This document shows positions 26,801 through 38,120 of a stretch of DNA of 64,000 bases, piece after piece. Origin of the DNA: Paragonimus westermani. Lineage: Eukaryota; Platyhelminthes; Trematoda; Plagiorchiida; Troglotrematidae. Every line of letters begins with the position of its first letter. The stretch's first letter is position 1. The DNA is taken from contig QNGE01000850.1 of NCBI GenBank assembly GCA_008508345.1, forward strand, positions 139,396 to 203,395, read 5' to 3'. The notes below the pieces were generated by a model, which saw only the letters and a program-made list of their open reading frames with translations, was not told the DNA's origin and ran no database searches. A program made the position numbers and the translations under genes.

Positions 26801-27292
26801 ACTGACAAATTTGATGGAATGCATCTGTTTCTCCAAATTTTGCACCTGACACATTCGTGTGTATTTAATTTCAAGTTTGGAAGTTGGCTAATCTGACATA
26901 AACACACGTAGTATTTAAATGGTGTCGAATTCAATATGTAGGTTTCGTTAATGTAAATCGCACAAAATGTCCCCTTGTTGTTCTGTTTGATTTACCAAAG
27001 TGACTTTTAGAATAATTTTGTTTCCACCTTATATTTTTTTAAATTCCAGAACGATTTTTGCATCTGTTTACTGCTGCTATTGACTATCGAAACGGAGATG
27101 TATGACTGGTCGACCTGGACCCTTTATCAATTACAAGATAGCATTGAAATCGGTTATCGTTATATATCTACGCATTCTTTGCAGGTGGTTCGGTCGTTAC
27201 ACAATCCTGCATCCAAATAGCCAAAACCCACTTTCATATCTGTTTGGTTTTATAAACTTAGCTTCCTGCTGATGTGCATTCACTTCCACCAG
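20844..27292. other. No secure gene in 6.4 kb
   Basis: Exon-like stretches occur at 22904-22966 and from 23034 to about 23219 (plus strand). The second follows the acceptor GAGTTTATGTCAG and includes VVFAYIPPCGACADLHV. A short one lies at 24298-24336. Minus-strand frames at 23307-23552 and 25572-25925 have no motif. No transposon is recognised. Confidence 0.45.
23429..23452. repeat. 24-bp perfect palindrome
   Basis: TTGTGAGTAGTA is immediately followed by its exact reverse complement, with no loop. It may be a chance or a minor cruciform-type sequence. No flanking element is seen. Confidence 0.9.
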
Positions 27293-27360
27293 CTAAAGCA
27301 CTATTCTGAATATGTACGAACAAGATCACGAAGTAATTACAATCAGACAGCTAACAGTCT
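27293..27360 (+). CDS. Candidate internal exon, protein not recognised
   Basis: This 68-bp stretch has a clean acceptor (ATTCACTTCCACCAG) and a consensus GTGAGT donor. It is open in the frame LKHYSEYVRTRSRSNYNQ, leaving two bases. Evidence is splice context only. It lies about 700 bp upstream of the better candidate at 28053-28184 on the same strand. Confidence 0.22.
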
Positions 27361-28052
27361 GTGAGTATGCATCAATCCACTTCATGGTTAGTAATAAGTC
27401 ACATGCAACTGACGAAAATACAGGCGCGGAGGTAACGTACTCTACTTAGTGCTTTCTCAAATATGTTCATACATGTCTGATGCTGCGAAACTCCCAACTG
27501 TGTTGACTACGAAAAAACATATAATTATTATCGAACAAGTATATATATTTAGTTCTCTCTTGAAAAATAAAATGACCACATTAAGCCTCTGAACAACGAG
27601 CATCAATACATAAACGCAAAAATTCTGGAGTTTAGTCATTCTCATTTGTTAGCATACACTGATTACACTGAAATTTGTCGTACAGTGAACGACGCGATTG
27701 AAAATGAGAACACTCAGAGTGGGCCAAATGTATCGCATCGATGGATCACAGAAAACTATTTCACGTTCAAGACGTGGTGTGACTCACCTTCACCATTCCA
27801 AGTGCATGGATCACTTTTTAAAAGACAGAAGCTGAGTACAGACCTACACGTGAACACAAGTTAGACACAATCGCTTCAAGCGATTCCAGCGAGTCTCGTA
27901 ACAATCATTCATTGCACAAGTATATCAAATCGATACTTGAATTACTAACTGAACTGATTGGACAGTCTCACGCAGACTGGCTCACTAATAGGCTTAATTT
28001 TCTGGAATGCCCCGTATTGAGCTGAAAACCCAAGCTTGTCTTCATTATTGAG

Positions 28053-28184
28053 GATATCTAGAAGGAACAAGGTACAGCTGCATAATGAGTTATGATATTG
28101 TGTTTTCTACCGCATCTAAAATGGAAGGGCAAATCAGTGCACCTGATAGTATGCTAGTGGTATATCCGAAAACACTTGATATCG
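28053..28184 (+). CDS. Candidate internal exon, protein not recognised
   Basis: The acceptor is CTTGTCTTCATTATTGAG and the donor is the consensus ATCG/GTAAGT. The 132 bp are open in one frame with peptide snippets LEGTRYSCIMSYDIVFS and SKMEGQISAPDSMLVVYP. Open plus-strand stretches follow at 28265-28450 and 28560-28815. The latter is Ser/Cys-rich and ends at a GTAACG donor-like site. The cluster at 27.3-28.8 kb is the most exon-like part of the left half, but no domain is identified. Confidence 0.28.
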
Positions 28185-28828
28185 GTAAGTGAAATTCCCC
28201 AAAATCCTCAAAGGTCGATTAAGAAGGTAGACTTATCCAGTAAAAACGACTCTGCAAGCTACTAGATCAAATGGACGGTTTTAATTACAGCGAGCATTCT
28301 TTTAGATTACGGGTGTACATAACCTGGAACAAATCAACACAGTCCGTCGTGAGTGTATTATCCATAGCTGAATTCAAACAAAGAACTGATTCACAGTTCC
28401 AAGACCACAAGCTCAGTATTCCGACGGCGATATCAACGGGATCACTGCTGTAGAATGAATATACTGTCGACCTTCCACTTCTGATGTGAGCCACTTGTTG
28501 TCTGCTTTATATTGTAGTGCGATCATCGCATGCTTGATAGCTAGAGTGTGTGATTCTATTCCCCTCATTATTCTCTGATTTGTTTTGTAACCCCTCTACC
28601 ACTGACCGTTTGGAAATGAAACAATCTACTGATTTGTCTGTTTGCTTTGAACCGCCCAGTATAGATTCAGATGTGTGTGGGCGTTCTCCACTTCTCCTAA
28701 CCTATAAAGCACCTGAGACTCACAGGGGTTCTTCGGAATTCTCAAGTAAGTGCAACAGTTGCCGTTACCTGTCCGTGGTTTCCCAAGGATACCCATTAGC
28801 AACACTCACCAGCTATCACTTAAGGTAA

Positions 28829-31800
28829 CGTTTATAAACCTTTCATACTGGGCAGTCCAGAAGGAGTTTTCGGTGGTCCACTTGTGTTATGTATTTAGCT
28901 CACTCCGCGCGTTCGCAATTTCGGCTAGTTTACCAAGTTTCATATCTTCAGCACTTGATAACATCCAGAATTTGACACGCTTTACAGTTTCTGTCATAAC
29001 CGGAGTATAGCCGAATTTTCTAATGGTAATTCGTGTGGCAAACCTAAATTACCCTTGTCTAATGTGACAACAGAACGGCAATCTTCTCGGCAATCCCAAA
29101 GTGGCAGATGTAAATAATCTCCCACAGCATAACCAAGCAGGTCGTTAAAAGCTTACCTCATCGAATGTTGAATTGTTTCACGAACGTTTTCTGGTGACTG
29201 TCCAGTTCTTTCATGTTCACATAAAATACAGTATGCCAACTTCCCGTGATTGTTTATTGTCGAATTACCCTACTCAGACGTCCTTCACTACCGAAATAGT
29301 CATTGAGTTTATGTACTTGTTAGCAGGTTGTAAGCCTATGTCCCTCAGATAGTGTTAACGGCCTTTCATTTGTGATCCCATTCACTCTAGAGAAAGGCCG
29401 CTTAGGAAATTACAGTGTGCAGGCCTGAACATCGGTAGTCATTTGGCAAACAACCTAACTAGCGCGAGAGATATTGGTCCTCTTCAAATTTACCAAGTTT
29501 TCCATTTACTGCTAAGCTGACACAATCTTTCCTGCGGATAAAAAGCCGGAAATCAGCCTGAATAAAATTATTCGTTTTGATTGTCTGATTCTGTTTGCCT
29601 GAAGCCTTAATGGTCGTTTAGTCGTGTCTTAGACCGGCCAGACTTGACCCGAAATGCTACCGTATGCATCTTCATGAATGAAATCTTATCGTTGCTCTGA
29701 TTGGCTGATTTTCGCACATTGTGTTGCGTTTAGTTTCGCTTTTTTCCCCATTATTCTCATGGCCCTCATTAACTCATGAAAGTTAAATTGCTTTCAAGAA
29801 TTTTTCTGTGGGGCAACGAGCGGTGAAATCAACTAGCTGGACACTAAAAGCAGACATCTGATGACTTAGTGTTGTATAAACAAGTGTCTGTGACTTACTG
29901 ACCTCGCGTGCGTTTGTTGGAACTGTGATAAAGTTAGTCTGGGAGGTTTCCCGTACCTCATGTATATTGTTACTGGTTATATCGAGACACGTACGAAGGC
30001 TCATGTAGACGATACATCCGCTGCATAAATCCGGAGAGGCATATAAAATTATCGCACACCTTGGAGCCAGAACAACGCAGTCTCTGTGGTTACTGTCCGA
30101 GTTTTTTAACACAACGTGCCTCACTTCCTGCAACGTATAATTTTACTCAACCGGTAGGCGTCATAATTATACACCTTGCGCTGTGAATTATTTTCAAACA
30201 TTTTGAAGGGGCCCACGGATCTGTCTTAAACGTATCAACATATCCTAATTGAAAATCATTATCTTTGATACCAAGGAGTTAGGTTTGACCTTGTTTGAAT
30301 GCCCATTATTTATTACAACCCTACGTGAACGGTAAGAGCTTCAGCGTTATCCGTACCTTTGTGCATAAATTCTTCATAAGGTCAGAAATGATTCAGATAA
30401 CCAACTCAGAAAATCCTCATGTAAATCAAAATAGCTTCTTCAGTGTAACGCTGAAAAACACTGGTTGTTTCCCTTACTTGCTGCTTCGGTGGTAGAAGAA
30501 TTCGTGGCCTACCCACGATTTTACTGTCTTGGCTATCACTGAAACCTTCACTCAGAATTACTGATGTAACTGTGGGAGACAGCTTAAAACACACATGTTA
30601 GTTTTTGGAATTATACGAGACATAATAGCCTGTTCGTTTTTGCCGGTAAGTACAAAACAATGGCAGCTCTTTGCGTTTCGTCCATTCTCAAGTTACAATT
30701 AATGCGGTAATCCTTGTAACGCCTACTCTGGTTAATTTGTTTTCAGTGGATGACCTGAACATTATTTTGGAATGATGCAGATTTCCAGAATGACCTCGAA
30801 GACAAGGGCTTGTTTGTTGTTTTCTAATGTCCGCTCCCATTTTCTAGTCAACTAACAAACAACTTGACTTTCTCACCCGACGGTTTCATGCTTTAAATGA
30901 CAAAGTAGGAAAAGTGGATGGACAACTCAATTTAGTCATCTGACTGTCAATTAGCAGTAATTCACAAAAAAATTATAGACGATTAGTTCGCTATTAGGTT
31001 CATTGATAGTTTCCATATGGCTAACACTTGGAGGGGTGGAGTATCTTAACCACTTTTCCGCTACCTTGTGTGCGCCCGTAAGTGTTAGTTTGAGGTCATA
31101 CACTGAAAAACAGTTACTAGTTATGAACCAACTAATTTGGCAAGATAATGAGCAGCTGCTTGAGTACGGCGATGTGACAAATGCAACCTTGACAGCTGGC
31201 TTTCATGAAAACCACACTGTGTATAGGACAGAAAATCCCATCCATTTGAACTTCTGATCAATTAGGTATGACTGGAAAATTACGTGAAAGAATAATTGTC
31301 CGACTGTGTAACTATTTTTCTAATAATTCTGAATAAAAATTCTCAACAATAATCATTCTCGGTTGTTTCCATAGAAGCACATGTTGAGTTTCCACATAAT
31401 GAACATGAGATCTTACTTTGGACCTAGACTTCAAAAGACAAAATCAACTTCTTGAATCCAATACCTCTGCGATTAATCCTAGAAATATTTGGATGGAAAG
31501 TTGCTGTTGTTGTTTACAGGTACTCATTTAATGTATTTTAAACGAGAATAGCTGTGCGGGTGAAAAGAATAATATAATTAATTGTTTTTATTGTAGTTAT
31601 TGCTGACTGGGTAATTTAGAGGTAACACCTGTATGTATGTTCAAACTTCAAGCTGTTAACGATTTTGTATGAATAAAATAGACAACTTGAATGATTACCG
31701 TTTGCATTGGGTGCATAAACGTATTGTCGAGCAGTGTTGGCCACCTGCAACGGATTACGAGATTCCACTAGACTTTTATAGGCACATTGACGAACTGCTT

Positions 31801-32980
31801 ATAATGTGAGTATATTTTAGAAAGAATATTGGAAAACTCATCTGGATGACATTGAATCAGTCAGAGGGAACCAGCACAAACAAAAGCAGTTATTGGGCTA
31901 CTTTAAAAGTGTCTTTCCTTATTCCGCCTGCCTGAATGACGCAGTACTGGGGAAGAATGAGCTGATACAAACGGATTACCCTATAGAAGTTACGCATTAT
32001 ATCACAAATATAGCCGTCTATAGAAAACTTTGGTGTGAACTGGACACTGTTATTCTCGGAAACGTAGACGTTGAGAAGATCAATGTCAGGCTGGGTTCTG
32101 ACAATGGTAACTTTCCAACTTTTGTGAAACTCAGTTTTAGGTTACTGGATAAAACTAACATACTAGCCAAATTAATGCTCGTAAAGTTGTAGCATTTTCT
32201 CTAGTAATGGTATATTTAACGTATTTGATCAATATTAATTACATGCATGAAGACAAAATTCTGCTTGGGGTGATATGAAAGAACACATAAAACTACTCAT
32301 CAGAGAAATATAACTACTTGACGGTTAACTGTTGGCGGACCTACATGGTCACAATTTAGGAATGGAGCTCGTTGTGAGAAAATCCAACAAGTTGAACTTA
32401 TGTACTTCTCACTTGTCATCTACCGTCCTTTGGCATTGGTAATTTTTCATAAGACACATTACTATGTATTTTTCTTTCGTGTTTGATTGCATATGTGAAA
32501 TGGTGGAGTTTCTGTACAAGTGATACGTAACCGTCCTTCTCATCTATTCACATGCAATTCGATCATCTTTGCTAAAACTGCGCCCTTAGTCCACTAAGTG
32601 CCTCTCTTAAGTTCCGGACTTTCTTAATATTAACTTGAACACACTTTTGATCACAGATTTGTCACGCGACTTCAGTTTTAATTTAGATGGCCAAAGTTTC
32701 CTTAGATTCTGATCCACCTCTAATAAACCACAGTGGTGTTTAAAAAGTCAAGTAAAACATGTTATGGACAGGGCAGAGGATCAGAGACGAGGGCTAGGAT
32801 GTTTCATTCGATCCACTTATTTGGGTTGATTTTATACCTGTGAATTCTCGGCTGTTCAACCCATTACAAACATTATTGTGACAGTGAAAACACTAGAAAA
32901 CGTTGATGAATTCAGGTCAGTGCCATGGAGATTCGTTGCTTTCTACAATGAGGAATGAGAGGTGGAATCCTAGATTAATA
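28829..32980. other. No supported gene
   Basis: There are several open frames, including a 116-codon minus frame at 29783-30133 and plus frames at 31003-31257, 31669-31809 and 31821-32192. None has a recognised motif, and the number and lengths fit chance. No repeats are recognised. Confidence 0.5.
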
Positions 32981-32984
32981 TTAT

Positions 32985-34800
32985 TAATAGGTCTTCATGG
33001 AATTCAAAGAGCATATCCGCTGGGAGTACCTGGACCCCATGAGATAGGTTCAGTCAACGGGAACGGTGATCTTCTCCTCCACCTATGAACTACTACTAAT
33101 GAGCTAACTACCAAAAACATCTAAATCCACCTGGGTGCATGAGACATCATGACGTGGATCCACTCACGAACCACTCACCATCATTTGCTGGAACGTGTCA
33201 TAGTATGGCAGCGACATTCGTGAATTACGTATCACGCGAGTGGTGTGCATGGCTGAATGCAGCAAAGATCATAAGCTGGTCAGGACTATATTGTTTATCC
33301 ATTTGCGAGTCTGTTTATTGCAGATCATCCGGACAACGGCACAACTTGGAAGTCAAACGATTGAAGAACCTAACGACGAAAACTGCTTTTCAACGTGCGG
33401 TTGTTGCTCGTTTGGAAGAAGCTGCTCTATCCACTGTCCAGCACTCCGAGAAACAGGTCTCGGCAGCAACCACCGAGACGACCAGTATTCAACACCAGAG
33501 ACGCCCGGCCTGGTTTGACGATAACGGCACACAGTGCGGAATCTCGGCAGATTGCAGTACCATCGACCTGTTGTTTGCAGCTCTGAAAATCTGGTGGTGC
33601 CCAGCACGCAACTAGCTACTCTAACTTCTATTGGTGGAGTTCAGCAAAGAATTTTATTCTGTAAGCTGTGGGGCGTTGTGAGCTTGGATAACTGGGTAAG
33701 TCTACCACTTTGATTGGAGTGTCGAGCATAGGCGTGAAGGAGAAAGAACGATCGTGTGGATCTAACTCTGATGATTTTAACAATGTCACTGGCGTGAAGC
33801 CTGATCGTATACTAGCCCAAAAACCATCTGATAACCATACCAACTGTTGATCTGCATGACTTGGTGGATGAACACCTGATGGGTATTCGGCATTTTGGCG
33901 TCCAAAGTCCAACTCCTACCTCAACAATGCGCATGCTTCCGTTCGCGTTATTTGCACACGGTGAAGACGAACTACAGCAACTAACCACGGTTTCGTGACC
34001 ACGGCATGTAACTTCAGATCGGATATCAACACACTTAAGAAATTAACATTATTTCAACATTCTCCGGGCAGTGGCGTTGTTAGCGGACTTGCTTCTCAAA
34101 GTTGCATGAATGGGAACGTTCTCGACATCTGTGCGGATTACTCCTACTTGAGTAGCAGCCTGTCGATACATTTGACTGTCGATCGCGAGTTACTATCTCG
34201 TATGGCAGAAAGATGCTGATTTCGGAGGTAATGTGAACGAGACTGGGAATACCAAAGCCTGTGGGTGAGCACACAATTGCCTGTTTATTGCTCAACGGTG
34301 CTGCTTTTGCTGTTGGACGACAATAAAATTTGAATGTTGTAACTGTGGGAATTGCGCTATCTCAGCTGTTTCCACTTGCAATGCCTGAAACAAATATTGG
34401 ACATTCGGTGGTCAGAAAGGATTCCGAACAATAGGTGAATCCAAAAGACGGAAATGAACGGGATAGAAACCATGCCAATGCTCAGTCAACCTCGGTGGAT
34501 GGGCCACACCCGTAAGAGGAGCCAATACCAGATCCCAAGGCAGCTGCATTACGCCCAGATGCAGATGTTCAGGTGAGCAAAGTCCTGGTGGTCGAAAACG
34601 GAGATACCAGGATGTTGTTCAGGCAATTCTTTCTTGTTGTGACATTGGTGGTGGATCTAAGAGGGGTTTAATCATGAATCGGACGGTCTGGAGAAATACA
34701 ATCCGGACGGACATCTGGAGGTTCAGTGCGCAACAGTTGCACGGCTGCGAATTGAGCCACAAAGCACCATCGGCGCCAGTGGTCGTGATGGCATGACGAA
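32985..34800 (+). pseudogene. Degenerate LINE (apurinic-endonuclease type) with RT core deleted
   Basis: Broken pieces of one non-LTR retrotransposon ORF can be read in order on the plus strand with frameshifts and stops. The first is the endonuclease segment GVPGPHEIGSVNGNGDLLL (32988-33086). Next comes the end of the endonuclease with a KDHKLVRTIL phrase (33250-33300), where functional copies have S/T-D-H, and then the linker phrase RRPAWFDDN (about 33500). After roughly 400 bp of unrelated sequence, the RT thumb resumes at about 34024: VLDICADYSYLSSSL, FHLQCLKQILDIRW (34370-34410), QPRWMGH, GGRKRRYQD and NRTVWRNTIRTDIWR (about 34675). The catalytic RT palm (FADD box) is missing, so the element is dead. 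It would have encoded the endonuclease and reverse transcriptase used for target-primed insertion. Its 3' part lies in the duplicated block 34369-36054. Confidence 0.87.
33628..33990. other. Unidentified insert within the LINE remnant
   Basis: This segment separates the endonuclease end from the RT thumb and matches neither. The minus strand is open for 94 codons (33628-33912), including FTPVTLLKSSELDPHDRSF and ending KFFAELHQ. A short similar phrase occurs near 37895-37915. It may be the scar of another transposon or drifted LINE sequence. Confidence 0.35.
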
Positions 34801-36054
34801 TGCGCCAGTTGTTTTGGAGTGTTAAGTCATCAACTTACTCACAGCAAACTGTCGGTGAAGAGACAACGAGAGCTTCAAGCTCGAGTAGGTTATGTTCGTT
34901 ATACCGATATTCTTCGTTCGCATCGACCGCTGACCACCGCCGGTTGGCAACTCATCCTTTTCAATGTGGTTTGCCACTGTACGGCGAATTCCCTGTCCGT
35001 TTCAGACCACTCCAACCCTACATTTCGTTTCTTCCTCCTCAGCCCTTCTACAACGCACTAACGTGTACTCGCCTATTGAACTGTTTCCCGCACTATATTC
35101 TCGGTGTTCTTCTCCGAAGCTCGGATTCCACAATTCCAATCTCTCTCTGTTTGCCTTCCAAGAAATGTGGCTCCCATTTTCGTCCTAGCCTACTAGCTCA
35201 CCAACCAGGATTGGCTGACTGAACACGCAAGCCTCACTCACGCCGTTTGCTCTCATTCCTCCGGGTTTCATTGGGTTTCTCTGTATGTGAGTGGAACCAC
35301 CGTTGATATAGCGCTCACCGCTTGTGGTGATGATTGCTTGCAGGCGTCCCTTGGCTCCAGTCATTGTAACAAGCTATTCCGAAACGGATGCCGACAACCG
35401 CGTGTGTGTGCGTGTGTGTAAAACACTAGCCTCGTCACCTAAAAATGCCTATTGGGGATCACTTTTGAAATTGAATAGCGACATGCCGAAGAAGTGGAAG
35501 ATAGCGGTTGATGGAAGATTTGTGCTATCAAACGAACAAACATCAGTTTACACTTTTGGCTTGTTGAGGCAGTGAGAATGGTTTAAGTCGTTTCGTAACA
35601 AAGATATTAGGTGGAATCAAGAGGGTCTCTCTCAGCAAGCGTATCTTAATCAGTGAAAGTATTTGAAAGCAATCAATGTGATCGGTAGTACATTCAAATT
35701 GCCAATCTGCTGACAAACGTGTTTGAGTAGACTTGTTGGTGGTGATTTGTATCTGTCTCAATCTGCCTGGATTAACCTAGTTACTTCCAATCACCTCACT
35801 GTGTGTCATAGAATAGTCAAGGCGATATGGCTGAGACACTTGAAACTGTCAAAATGCCCCATACATCCCGAGACATTACTTCTCAGTTTTTTCACGCACA
35901 CACATCTTCAGCAAATAGAGGACATTTGAATAATCGTTCCTAGGACAACTAGTACAACTAGTACAGCAGTGGAACTCAAACACGGTTGACGTAAATCGGT
36001 CGTAGCCTGCATAAATTGTACGGAACTCTATAGGTTCCCTTTTGAGATTAACTT
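34369..36054 (+). repeat. Long direct repeat, copy A
   Basis: This aligns without gaps to 51437-53122 (offset 17,068). The first 267 bp have about 30 mismatches. From 34636 to 36054 (1,419 bp) I see none. It contains the LINE C-terminal remnant, then apparently non-coding tail sequence. The tail includes a short GT-rich tract near 35400-35420 and a tandem ACAACTAGT pair near 35944. The 140-codon open frame at 34800-35222 exists in both copies only because the DNA is identical. Beyond 36054 the flanks are diverged but still related (for example 36121-36177 and 53170-53225). Confidence 0.95.
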
Positions 36055-36177
36055 TAATCCAAATGGTTCGGGGTTTTGTGGAATTCTAGCTAACTAAGGA
36101 ACAACCGAACCAGAGAAAGACGATATAAGTGCAATAAATGTTTATCTTGGGACTTAGTGGAGGATGTGGAACTATAC

Positions 36178-38029
36178 GAACAGTCTACTGAGATTCACTA
36201 CTACACATTAACACATCACTTTTCGCGATCTAACAGAGCAGAGAGTTCTCCATCACACATTTTAGGATGACTTAAACTTATGTAACTGGAATGTGATGAC
36301 CACTTCTAGGTTGTTCGAATTGTACTAAGCAAATCACTACCGGTGTGCTGTTGCAAGTTTTCACTATGTAGATAAACTCTGATCATTTACGCTGGACTCG
36401 TTTCGTTTCTGCCTTGCTATAGCTTTCACATTTAGGTTTCTTAGTTAAGATATGAACCGTCGCTTCCGGGCTATTGAGATAAGGTTTCCGATCAATGTTC
36501 TGACCAATTAATCACCCGGCTGTTTAACTCATCATACTAAGTCGGATTTGTGCGTTAAAGATGCCAATCATTGACCGACGTAGCCGTCAACAATGAGCTT
36601 AAGCACACAGTGAAAAGCAAATACATTCGACCTGTCGAACGAATATTCAGGGGCTAAAATCTACTTCACTTTAGTCTGCGACGTTTCACACAAGTGCGTA
36701 ACATATCCGGTAAACCCAACAGGTAATTAATCAAGAATCTCTTGTATGGTAACATGCAATTGTCGTTTCGTGAATGTAGAAGTCAGGTTCAGTTAATTAG
36801 AAACATTGTATTGTAACAAGGACAAAAGGGTACGATGAGAAGTGCAGGCCACTTCAAGTAGACACGACTATTCGGTAAGCTGGTAGACTGTGCAATATTA
36901 ACACACGGGTATAAGTGGGCTAGTGTTCTCTTGCCCAGTCAGAGAAATTACATGACTGGATCCAGTTCGGTGTATACAAGGGGTTAGGTTACAAGGAAGA
37001 CAGCTAGCCATGAATGGAGAGTCATCCAAACGGAGCTTTGACACAAGCATACACAGGTTATCTGTGTGTACGCAGTTCACATGTTAACAGTTCGTATTGT
37101 ACCTCACCACAACATATTTATTCCGGTACTTGAATAAAAACTGTAGACTTCAGTTGGAAGACGTGACCAATGTGCATAAACAATCCCTTTACTCCATATC
37201 CGTCATTTTGCAACCTTGTATAACTGCTTCAAATCCACTGGAGCGTATTTAATTATTGTTTTATACTAACTGACTTCATCTGGTTTAACATTCATCGAGC
37301 AGTCGTGCTCAGCATGTGTCTCTTGGCTATTGTAAGAGAGGTTAATCCGTTTTCTGCCCCACCCTAATAAAACTAGGCTAACGACTATAATATTTTTCTG
37401 AAGTAGCTTGAGGCGATACATCATATCCCCTATGCCATCCGGAACCCCTCTAAGGCTCAAAAGTGTCTGGTTGTGTGTCTATTTCCAAATCGACCGTTTA
37501 CAGACATGACGTTGGCAGTGCACATGCAAACTGATGCAACAGTTGCACAGGGATTAAAAACATGATAAGTTACCTCTGAGCCGACCGAAATCAGAAGCTG
37601 GTGATCGTTATGTTGACCCAGTGGCGTACTTCCAATTTCAAGGTCACGGGCATCTATAGGACCGGCTAAAGTTCACTCAGCGTTTCATCCCGACAGTACT
37701 ACAGCAACCAAGGCTTACCATATAGCACTGTCTTAGCTTTGCACCTTATTTTCGTGTAAACTAAATGTTCCATAGATAAGTTATAAATAAAACTAACCCA
37801 ACTCTTTTGCAAGCCAACTGGGAACTTTATCAAAAACTGACCGCTGGAAAGCTGGTACTATCTAGGATTAGCCTAATCACTCAGCAGTCATGTTGATGGA
37901 GTTCAGCAAGAATTGGTTGAGAAATCCTAATTGGGTAATGAAGCTACAGGGTCATCTGGTGGTGTTCATGTAACCTAGTGGGTTAAGTAGACAGTTGTGC
38001 CCAAACTTGAAGTTTCTGGTTTTTCGGTC
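36178..38029. other. No supported gene
   Basis: No domains or clear repeats are seen. The first part abuts a diverged CR1-like tail shared with the region after copy B. Confidence 0.5.
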
Positions 38030-38120
38030 TGGCTTCGTGGCTCAGTTGGTAATTGTTGCTTCGGAGCGTGTTGTTTCCCTCTATGGATCAAATCGGACCG
38101 ATGTCCAGAATTTTGGTAAT
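38030..38120 (+). mobile_element. tRNA-like / SINE-like sequence with Pol III A and B boxes
   Basis: An A-box match (TGGCTCAGTTGG, 38038-38049) is followed 36 bases later by a B-box match (GATCAAATC, 38086-38094). This is the arrangement of a type-2 RNA polymerase III promoter. The segment does not fold into a full cloverleaf with matching acceptor stem that I can see, so it is more likely a decayed tRNA-derived SINE than a working tRNA gene. No 3' tail or target duplication is clear. Confidence 0.4.

Noticed and set aside
29783..30133. 116-codon minus-strand frame
   Set aside because: It reads protein-like but has no recognised family and no convincing splice sites.
31669..32192. Two successive plus-strand open frames (46 and 123 codons), the first ending at a GTGAGT-like site
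   Set aside because: The gap between the frames is too short for an intron, no domain is recognised, and a few frames of this length are expected by chance.
34800..35222. 140-codon open frame present twice (also at 51868-52290)
   Set aside because: It appears in both places only because the DNA is identical. It follows the LINE C-terminus, lacks any motif and is read through sequence that looks like a 3' tail.
33631..37920. Shared phrase TTG(G/A)TGGAGTTCAGCAA at 33631 and 37893
   Set aside because: About 20 matching bases with no clear extension is close to what chance gives in a window this size.
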